Shown here one piece after another: positions 19,578-26,423 of a DNA stretch of 26,423 bases. The translations under genes and the position numbers were made by a program. The DNA comes from Nemertoderma westbladi (Eukaryota > Xenacoelomorpha > Nemertodermatida > Nemertodermatidae), in assembly GCA_032718475.1 (NCBI GenBank), contig JAUCBJ010000224.1, forward strand, positions 1 through 26,423, read 5' to 3'. Numbering within the stretch: the stretch's first letter is position 1; every line of letters starts with the position of its first letter. The notes under the pieces are model-generated. The model ran no database searches and had not been told where the DNA came from. It saw nothing but the letters and a program-made list of their open reading frames with translations.

Positions 19578-20268
19578 ACGTTATGATGAATTTTTATTTG
19601 CTATTTAACTCTTCCACTTGGTCATTTTTATAACTAATATCACTCCTTTTATATGTAGATATTCTCCGGTCCCGATTTCATTACTATTTTATTTTATTTT
19701 CTACATATTTCTTCTGGTATTCTGGAACCATTATGAATGTTAACATTAATTTCCATCATTTAATCATCGCTTAATTTCTGTATTCTTAACATCTCATCCA
19801 TATTTATGTTATGTGAGTTTATTATGATTCTTAGTATAGTATTTTCATAGTGTTTTTAAAGTAATTATCAGTTAGCAAAATTGTGTAATTTTCATTCATT
19901 GGTTTCACATAGAAATTATCATTCCATCTGGTTGTTGAAATTCATTTATTCAATTGGGTACATATATGCATTGCTATCGGAAATTGTGGTAGTTTAATTT
20001 GTTATTGTTTACTTTTCATGTTTGATCTTAAACTAAAGTCTGGAATATTGGAATATTTTATTTGCCACAGGTTACAAATTAAGTTTTGTAAAGAAGAATA
20101 CAGCAGTGTATTGGGATAAGTATAATATATTGTGTTACTAATCTCTTTGTGTTATTTGTGTTATTTGTATTTACTTGTTTCTATTTTACTATTTCTGACT
20201 ATTATTTTCTCATTTATTCTAAACTGTTTCTCGTTTCTGTTCTTACTACTAGTTTACTTGTTACTAAC
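19578..20268 (+). promoter_or_regulatory. Presumed 5' leader of the Helitron-like gene
   Basis: AT-rich DNA between the minisatellite and the long frame. No TATA box or splice signal could be assigned with confidence. The last 150 bp or so before the ATG are strongly T-rich on the plus strand. The frame of the long gene is open back to 20092, after TAA at 20089-20091, with no earlier ATG. A Helitron 5' terminus (TC...) may lie near 19580, for example TCTCACGTTATGATG, but the same word occurs in the satellite, so this is only a candidate. Confidence 0.4.
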
Positions 20269-23200
20269 ATGGCTCCTAGAAAATCACTTCATTGCTCTGC
20301 TTGTAATAAGTTTTACAGTAAGAAGAAGCCATATTGCCCTCATTGTCCTTGTCCTATCATTGCATGTGTCACTACAGCTTCTATAACTACCTGTCCTACT
20401 TCTGTCTCTCCTGTCCAGTCATCTATTACTATTTCTAATACAAATCAGAGCTTTAGCCTTGGGGAGTTGAATTCTCGTAATGATGTGAAGATGGTTAGTG
20501 ATGATGTGGGTATCAGGGATGGTGGTAGTGTTGATGTCATTGTGGATGGTAATGAAGTTAGAGTGAATGTAGTGAGTGTTGGTGGGGGTGCAGATTTTAG
20601 CGATGTGGATTTGAGTGTTGGTGAGAGTGTGGATGTGGCGGTGGATGATAGTAAATCAGGTATGAATGATGCAAGTTTTACTGGAGGTGTTGGTGTTATA
20701 GATGTGGATATGCGTGATGGTAGTGGAATTGGTTTGGAGGATGGTATGATGATTGCGGATGAGTGTATGGGTGAACCTGTTGTGGAGGTAGAAAGTATAG
20801 ACATGGAGGCTGCAATTGAGAGTATGAAGGTGGGCGAAAGAGAGAGTTGGGTGCGAGTGAGGAAGAGGAAGTTTCGACCTATGGTTGGTGTAATGGTTGG
20901 GAGTCAGTCTGCAGATGTGCCTAAATGTGGAAGGTGCACAAGGAGTAAGGAAGGTGATGGAGATTTTTGTGGGAGTTGCAGGCGAGAAATGGAGAGAGAA
21001 TGTGTAGCAGGTGGAAATCGTAAAAATAGCTGTGGTAGGTGTTCCAAGGTTATGCAGGGTAGTGGTGAACACTGTAGGACTTGCATGATGGAGATGAGAA
21101 GTGAGGCTGTTTCAGGTGGAACACGGAGTGGTAAATGTATGGAATGCATGAAATGGTTTATGGGTGCTGGTGTGTATTGTGGGTGTTGTCTACGGCATAT
21201 GAGCCAGAAACCAAAGATTAGGAAGGTTATTTTCTCTCGGTCTGTGCCTGAGAAAAGTAATGACAGTTCTATTTCTAGGGTATCATTGGGAAAGAAAAGC
21301 GTGGTTAATCAACCAGTAACAGATAAAAATGGATGGACAACTGTTAGAGTAGGGAAGAAGAGTGTAGCTGCACCAGTCAGTAGCAGTGGAGGATGTGATA
21401 GTAGAGGACTTCGGAAAGAGAAGGCGAGTACTGGTGTTTCAGGTAACATTGAGATGCAGCCTCACATCAGTAACATATCCGGTCCATCAATGCGAAAGAA
21501 AATTAATAAGTGCAGAGACTGTCATCGCTTTATTGGGAAGAAGTTTTTATATTGCAAGGATTGCAAGCATAAATATCATCGTGATCGTGAAACAATTCAA
21601 CAAAAGAGAACACGGAAGTCAGGTGATAATGAGTCCAGCTTGGGGTCTATTGATAGTTCAAGGTCAAAGACTGGGGTCCCAGTGAGTGAAGATATGCATG
21701 AGGATAGATGGGATGGCGTTGTTGGAAGGTCCAAGGTCAGACCAGTGATGGATTCTGATACAGCTTCTGGTAGTCGCAGTACTGGTTGTCGACGGAACTA
21801 TTGCACTATATGCAGGCGACATATTGAGAGAGGTGATTTCATATATTGTCAAAAGTGTGGAAAGAAACATAACAAGAAGAAATATGTGAGTATGAAGGGA
21901 GAAAGTGATTCCGAGTCATCTGCAGGAGAATACTGGAACCAAGACAGATTAATAGATTGGAGCAGTCAACAGAAAATACCAGATAATAGAGGAAGTATAG
22001 CAAAGTGTAAGAACTGCCACATTCATGATGCTCCAAGGGGGAAGGAGTATTGCAGAAGTTGTTATAAAGATAATTTACTGCCACAGAAATCTGGATCATG
22101 TAGAAACTGCTCTGCAACAATTCGCGTAGGAGGGAAATATTGTGGAAAATCTTGCAAAGAAAATTATAGGACAGCCCAGAAAAATGGTTCCATTAATAGT
22201 GATTTGCAATCTGTCAGTGACATTTTATCTAATATTGATATGCAAGCATCACAATTGTTTCAGAGTCTGCGGTCTGTCAGAACTTGTGGAGAATGCAATA
22301 AGCCGATCCCTTACTACAGGAGGAGATATTGCAGTGTAGAGTGTTTGGGTCGGCACAACATTATTACAAGGTCTGGGTTAGGAGATTGTTCAATGCCACG
22401 AGTTTCTACTGCTAAAAGTGGTTCCCTAACTCCCAAAGGAACTCAATCAACACCTAGTCCACAACCGATGTATCCCATGGAATCTCTAGAACAAGTTTCT
22501 ACATCATCCCAGTCATCAATAAGTAGTCAATCACCAGAACTTCAACCATGCTCACGCTCAGTTGGTATACAAACAACCCCACCAAGAACAGGTATACCAG
22601 ATACATATATTTCATCATATGAAGATGTTCGCTCACCACCACCCCATCCACCTTCACCACAGCCTTCCACCTCTTGGGCTGTACAGACCAATGCATTACT
22701 TTGGTTTCAAAGTGAAGCAAGGAACAGAGAATTAACACTAGTTGATGTCCGTGGGGATGGTGACTGCATGTTCCATGCAATCAAAAGATCAGATACATCT
22801 CTTAATGACCCACCTCTGTTGATGAGGAAGAAAGCGCAAAGATATTTTAGAGAGAACTGGGATGAATATTTTGCGAAATATGCTCCGGGTCCATTCGAAC
22901 CGAGATACTTTCACCAGTTTGTAAATCAATTGACCCAATCACGTGGTAGGGTTTTTGGAAACTCTATTGTACTGGAGGCCCTTGGTCGAATATATGGGCG
23001 ATTGTTTGAGGTTCTTACTACTGAGGGTGGTAGAGGATTTATTACAGAAGTTGGAGTTCTGGGGACACCTAGGGTTGTGATTGCACATAGCAATGAAGAG
23101 CAGCACTACTATGCTTTCATACCAAGGGTTTCTTCTGCTGATATGCCACCCCCTTCAAGAACATGCCCAATACCACTACCACCTAGAAATACATCAGCGA

Positions 23201-26200
23201 GCTCTAGAGACCCACCTCTAGTTCAACCTCAACCCCTACCTCATCCACAACCTCAGTCGCAACTGCAACAACCAGTCGAACCTCTAACTTCAGTTGTGGA
23301 CCCCACTTTAGATGAGTGCAATGATGCAATGGATTGGGGTGAATTTGATGAGGATGAAGGTGCTCTTCGGCATGACACTATCCGAGAACTTATAATCCGA
23401 GAGTTGGATGACGAGGATTATGATGCATTATTATTGATGGCTGATTCTGCTATTGATGTCAGTGAGGATGATGACATTGAAGTTGATGTGGATGAAGTAG
23501 TAATTCTTGAGGATGCAGTAGTATGTGAGAACTGCAGGCGTATTAAAACTCCTGCACATCCATTGCAGTTACGAATGTCAAAGAAGGTTGTGAGTCGTGA
23601 CTGGGGTTTCCTTCAACGTGAACGTGAATTTGAGTTTGTGCTCTGCAAGGAATGTTCAATATACCTCTCGAAAAATGATGAAAAAGGACGCCTTCATAAA
23701 GGACATCCACCATGGTCATGTGGCTGGCCTTCATTTCTTTTTAGTGGGCTAATGAATAAGATAACAGGTTTAAGAACTCAGGATGTTCTCAACTTATTAG
23801 CAGAGGAGTTCAGGAACAGCTGGAGAAATGTTATCAATGAGATTGGTCTTCACCCGGCTAAAACAGTTTTGAAGGACTTTACTCAAGAACTTCATGAATA
23901 TAAGGAGACAATGGAGGCCTTAGATCTAGCCAAGTTTACAAAGTTGATGAATGATAAATGTTTTCCAACTGTTGTATGTGGGATGGGATGTACCCAATAC
24001 ATTGATAAGTGTAGACCAATACCATTCCATCATTTCCTTGCAGATAGATTCCCTATTAGGAATGTATTTAATGCCAAACCCGATCAGGTGAAGTCTTTCA
24101 GGAATGATTGGCCTTATACATTTAAAGAACTCGATTGGGAAGCCATGGGTGGTGTGATAGTTGATGACTCTGCTGGTTTAAGTGTTTTGGTTTGCAAGAT
24201 GCATAAGACAACCAACAAGCATATCTTCCACCTGCCAAACAACCCAGCCAGTCCGGATGACCCTTTAGTATACCCAGATGCATTTTCGATGGCAACTGTA
24301 TCACCACGTATTGTTCGCAAGGCAAGGTATGGTGTATATAACAACAGTTATCATACAGTCATAACTGAAGGAGGTTATAGTGGATTATCTTCTTGCCATA
24401 TTGACCTTGATCCAGTCCATCAATATGTTCCAAAGGGAGTCCTCACTGATTTTAGTAAGTTATACCATGCGCAGTCACTCACATTGGAATTTCGTCCAGA
24501 TGTTCGAGAATATGTGAACCATGCTTGGAATCGAAATATGGATCCTGGATATGTTGAATATGTTATTAAGTATTATGAGGTTCCGCAACACCATTTGATA
24601 ATGGATGCCTTAGAAGGGGCGACATATATGGACATATATGATTGCTATAAACTCCATGAGAGAATCTTGAATAAGGGGACTGGTGAAAATGAACCAGAAA
24701 AACTTTCTTATAAGGAAATATATCTGGATGAGATGCCAATCATGCATCCATGCAATCATATTGGCAGAAGATCATGGTTTATTAACAATGAATCAGGTTT
24801 TTCGGAAGGTCTTAGACTGCAGATGCTTTCATTTTCTGTGATGCATTGTCGTATCATGTATAATATCCTCTTTAGTACAGAAAATAAGAATGCTGATCAA
24901 CGGGCACTTCTTAATTACCTTAAATTTGGAATATTTGGTAAGTGCCCTGCAAAGGCAAGACGTATGCATGCCACCCATCTCATGGAGGCATTACGTGGTA
25001 TTGAGTTAGGCCTACATCGCGCTTCTGTTACCAGCCAGGTGGCCTTTTTCTTGGAGGAACTTATCCCTGGTTGTTATGATGTACAACAGATGGATGATAT
25101 ACTAGATGATGATATTTATGTTATCACCAAGGCTGATAGAGCCGATCCATTCCCGTTAGAGTACAATAACCATTATCTACATGCTGTCTTACGTGTTCGT
25201 AATGGTAAGTTCTATGGGATTTTTCGGTGGAGTTGGGATCATTCCTTTCAACATTATTTCTGCGAAGAAACGAGATTTATACCACCTAGAATTTGTAACC
25301 CTGATGAGTGTGATGCCTATAAGCGGGGAAATCTTTTCATTTATGTTAAGAAAGGATGTTATAACCTTACTACTGTCCAGCGTGATCAGTTTCTTCGTAA
25401 GTATGCTGATCAGGATAAGGTAAAGTGTGCAATCCATGAAATTTTTCTCCGTAAGGAATCATTAAAGGATGATAATGGAGAATGTGTTAAGTTGCATACA
25501 CGTGAAAAGGTGAAGAAAAATATACGTTGGCGATGTCCTTATGGGTTTCCTAGGAAGCAATGTGAGGTTGGATTGTGTCTCACCCACTGGAAAAGAGAAA
25601 TTATTAAACCAGATGATGTGGTATATATTGGATCCCGCAATGAAGAAGAAGGGAATGAACTTATTCAGCGTTACTCTAGGATTCAGATTGATAGTGATGG
25701 GGACAGTTCAGATGATGAAGTTGAAGATCCTCTTGATAGGGCTGATAGGATTTATGGAGGTGATTTCCTTGCCAATCAAGTAGAATCTGCTAATCCATTT
25801 GAGGACTATTTAGTAGGGGTTAATGATTGTGATTTTGAGGATACCCCTGAAGTGGGTTTAGTAACTGGAATGAATGTCCCTATATATGATAGTGGGAGAA
25901 TGTCTTTACACTATCTCCTTAATCATGAGCTTAAAGTACTGCAACGCCGTCGTGGACATGGAGGTAAAGGTTCATCATATATAAACAAGGTGTTGTTTCA
26001 TATTGCTTCCCGTGCTCCAGGAACGAGTCTGCCTATAACCTACATTGAAGGACTGATGTTTCCAATGAACTTTTGGTACATGAAACCTAATGGTAGTGTT
26101 GTTGGTGCAATTCCTTCATTTTTGTATGGTCTTCCATTCAATTCTGCTAATTTTGGCATTGCTTCACTGAAAGAGCATATGCATATCAGAACATATGATG

Positions 26201-26423
26201 AACGTCTGTTTTCATCTAAGGACCCTGCATATCTCCATTGGTGGTTTGATGTTTATATGAATTCTGTATTACATCATACATCATCCCAACTTGTTCTCAG
26301 AAAGGGGTTTGAGGAAGTTTGCGAGGGAGAAGAGCGAGTTCAAGCTGGAGCTTCAGATTCTGTGCTGCGATTTGATGAGATGGAGTCTCGCCGTCGTGTA
26401 AGGGAGCTTGGTGCATTGTTAAG
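20269..26423 (+). CDS. Helitron-like transposon protein: zinc knuckles, OTU protease, start of Rep region (partial, runs off window)
   Basis: One intron-free frame of 2,051 codons with no stop. The start is the first in-frame ATG, with A at -3 and G at +4. Seen, in order: nine C-x2-C...C-x2/3-C knuckles (Cys 9/12/23/26, 220/223/234/237, 255/258/269/272, 290/293/304/307, 415/418/429/432, 512/515/527/530, 580/583/595/598, 611/614/625/629, 673/676/688/692); a basic VRKRKFRP (197-204); a Ser/Pro linker (about 695-810); an OTU domain (about 820-952) with DGDCMFHA (Cys 833) and HYYAF (His 946); a Pro/Gln linker; an acidic stretch (1015-1082); a four-Cys cluster (1086/1089/1126/1129); and a long unassigned part containing VVCGMGC (1235-1241). 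Residues 1925-2051 (YIEGLMFPMNFW, DPAYLHWWFDVY, LVLRKGFE, DSVLRFDEMESRRRV) resemble the region just before the Helitron Rep domain. Family knowledge: some animal Helitrons carry OTU domains. Inference: an autonomous element whose HUH nuclease and helicase lie downstream. The open frame suggests recent activity. Confidence 0.82.
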   Translation, partial: MAPRKSLHCSACNKFYSKKKPYCPHCPCPIIACVTTASITTCPTSVSPVQSSITISNTNQSFSLGELNSRNDVKMVSDDVGIRDGGSVDVIVDGNEVRVNVVSVGGGADFSDVDLSVGESVDVAVDDSKSGMNDASFTGGVGVIDVDMRDGSGIGLEDGMMIADECMGEPVVEVESIDMEAAIESMKVGERESWVRVRKRKFRPMVGVMVGSQSADVPKCGRCTRSKEGDGDFCGSCRREMERECVAGGNRKNSCGRCSKVMQGSGEHCRTCMMEMRSEAVSGGTRSGKCMECMKWFMGAGVYCGCCLRHMSQKPKIRKVIFSRSVPEKSNDSSISRVSLGKKSVVNQPVTDKNGWTTVRVGKKSVAAPVSSSGGCDSRGLRKEKASTGVSGNIEMQPHISNISGPSMRKKINKCRDCHRFIGKKFLYCKDCKHKYHRDRETIQQKRTRKSGDNESSLGSIDSSRSKTGVPVSEDMHEDRWDGVVGRSKVRPVMDSDTASGSRSTGCRRNYCTICRRHIERGDFIYCQKCGKKHNKKKYVSMKGESDSESSAGEYWNQDRLIDWSSQQKIPDNRGSIAKCKNCHIHDAPRGKEYCRSCYKDNLLPQKSGSCRNCSATIRVGGKYCGKSCKENYRTAQKNGSINSDLQSVSDILSNIDMQASQLFQSLRSVRTCGECNKPIPYYRRRYCSVECLGRHNIITRSGLGDCSMPRVSTAKSGSLTPKGTQSTPSPQPMYPMESLEQVSTSSQSSISSQSPELQPCSRSVGIQTTPPRTGIPDTYISSYEDVRSPPPHPPSPQPSTSWAVQTNALLWFQSEARNRELTLVDVRGDGDCMFHAIKRSDTSLNDPPLLMRKKAQRYFRENWDEYFAKYAPGPFEPRYFHQFVNQLTQSRGRVFGNSIVLEALGRIYGRLFEVLTTEGGRGFITEVGVLGTPRVVIAHSNEEQHYYAFIPRVSSADMPPPSRTCPIPLPPRNTSASSRDPPLVQPQPLPHPQPQSQLQQPVEPLTSVVDPTLDECNDAMDWGEFDEDEGALRHDTIRELIIRELDDEDYDALLLMADSAIDVSEDDDIEVDVDEVVILEDAVVCENCRRIKTPAHPLQLRMSKKVVSRDWGFLQREREFEFVLCKECSIYLSKNDEKGRLHKGHPPWSCGWPSFLFSGLMNKITGLRTQDVLNLLAEEFRNSWRNVINEIGLHPAKTVLKDFTQELHEYKETMEALDLAKFTKLMNDKCFPTVVCGMGCTQYIDKCRPIPFHHFLADRFPIRNVFNAKPDQVKSFRNDWPYTFKELDWEAMGGVIVDDSAGLSVLVCKMHKTTNKHIFHLPNNPASPDDPLVYPDAFSMATVSPRIVRKARYGVYNNSYHTVITEGGYSGLSSCHIDLDPVHQYVPKGVLTDFSKLYHAQSLTLEFRPDVREYVNHAWNRNMDPGYVEYVIKYYEVPQHHLIMDALEGATYMDIYDCYKLHERILNKGTGENEPEKLSYKEIYLDEMPIMHPCNHIGRRSWFINNESGFSEGLRLQMLSFSVMHCRIMYNILFSTENKNADQRALLNYLKFGIFGKCPAKARRMHATHLMEALRGIELGLHRASVTSQVAFFLEELIPGCYDVQQMDDILDDDIYVITKADRADPFPLEYNNHYLHAVLRVRNGKFYGIFRWSWDHSFQHYFCEETRFIPPRICNPDECDAYKRGNLFIYVKKGCYNLTTVQRDQFLRKYADQDKVKCAIHEIFLRKESLKDDNGECVKLHTREKVKKNIRWRCPYGFPRKQCEVGLCLTHWKREIIKPDDVVYIGSRNEEEGNELIQRYSRIQIDSDGDSSDDEVEDPLDRADRIYGGDFLANQVESANPFEDYLVGVNDCDFEDTPEVGLVTGMNVPIYDSGRMSLHYLLNHELKVLQRRRGHGGKGSSYINKVLFHIASRAPGTSLPITYIEGLMFPMNFWYMKPNGSVVGAIPSFLYGLPFNSANFGIASLKEHMHIRTYDERLFSSKDPAYLHWWFDVYMNSVLHHTSSQLVLRKGFEEVCEGEERVQAGASDSVLRFDEMESRRRVRELGALL

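Noticed and set aside
20132-20386. 84-codon leucine-rich plus-strand frame overlapping the start of the long gene
   Set aside because: It arises from the T-rich leader, is in another frame, and overlaps the zinc-knuckle coding sequence.
20445-22780. Several minus-strand frames of 68-138 codons
   Set aside because: They are shadows of the long plus-strand gene, with low-complexity Thr/Ser/Pro composition mirrored from Val/Gly/Asp-rich coding.

Overview
This is eukaryotic, probably invertebrate animal, nuclear DNA. It is AT-rich and repeat-dense, and it holds a tRNA-derived element, a non-LTR retrotransposon fragment, fold-back repeats, several minisatellites and the 5' two thirds or so of a large Helitron-like transposon gene. 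Nothing in it looks bacterial (no operons, no Shine-Dalgarno-led genes). The species cannot be fixed from the sequence. No ordinary host gene was recognised.

Layout. (1) 1-3126: three unrelated tandem arrays with units of 21, 68 and 55 bp. The last two lie between two near-identical 51-bp direct repeats. (2) 3127-6430: mostly anonymous AT-rich DNA with a decayed reverse-transcriptase fragment (minus strand, 4313-4585), an 18-bp-stem hairpin, two long poly-C tracts and one diverged copy of a dispersed repeat. (3) 6430-7036: one fold-back arm running into a 52-53-bp minisatellite. (4) 7037-17665: a recent tandem amplification of a unit of about 3.98 kb. Copy 1 is full, copy 2 is 3'-truncated, copy 3 is 5'-truncated and copy 4 is only 193 bp. 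Each full unit carries fold-back elements, a tRNA-derived element bounded by a likely 16-17-bp target-site duplication, an exon-like conserved core, a tandem repeat of about 145 bp and a strong hairpin. (5) 17663-19577: a short hexamer array, then the same 52-53-bp minisatellite again, now with higher-order structure. Block 4 therefore sits inside, and splits, that minisatellite. (6) 19578-26423: a T-rich leader and one uninterrupted reading frame of 2,051 codons that runs off the window.

The long reading frame is the main biological content. Its product has nine C-x2-C...C-x2/3-C zinc knuckles, then an OTU-type cysteine protease domain with Cys and His in place, an acidic stretch, a further four-cysteine cluster, a long unassigned region, and finally a segment resembling the N-terminal part of Helitron Rep/helicase proteins. 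The HUH nuclease and helicase domains would lie beyond the right edge. The combination fits an autonomous animal Helitron-superfamily element (Helentron/Helitron2-like) with an intact 5' half.

All repeat boundaries and identities were read by eye, so exact edges may be off by a few bases. Most short reading frames in the window lie inside repeats and are not annotated as genes.
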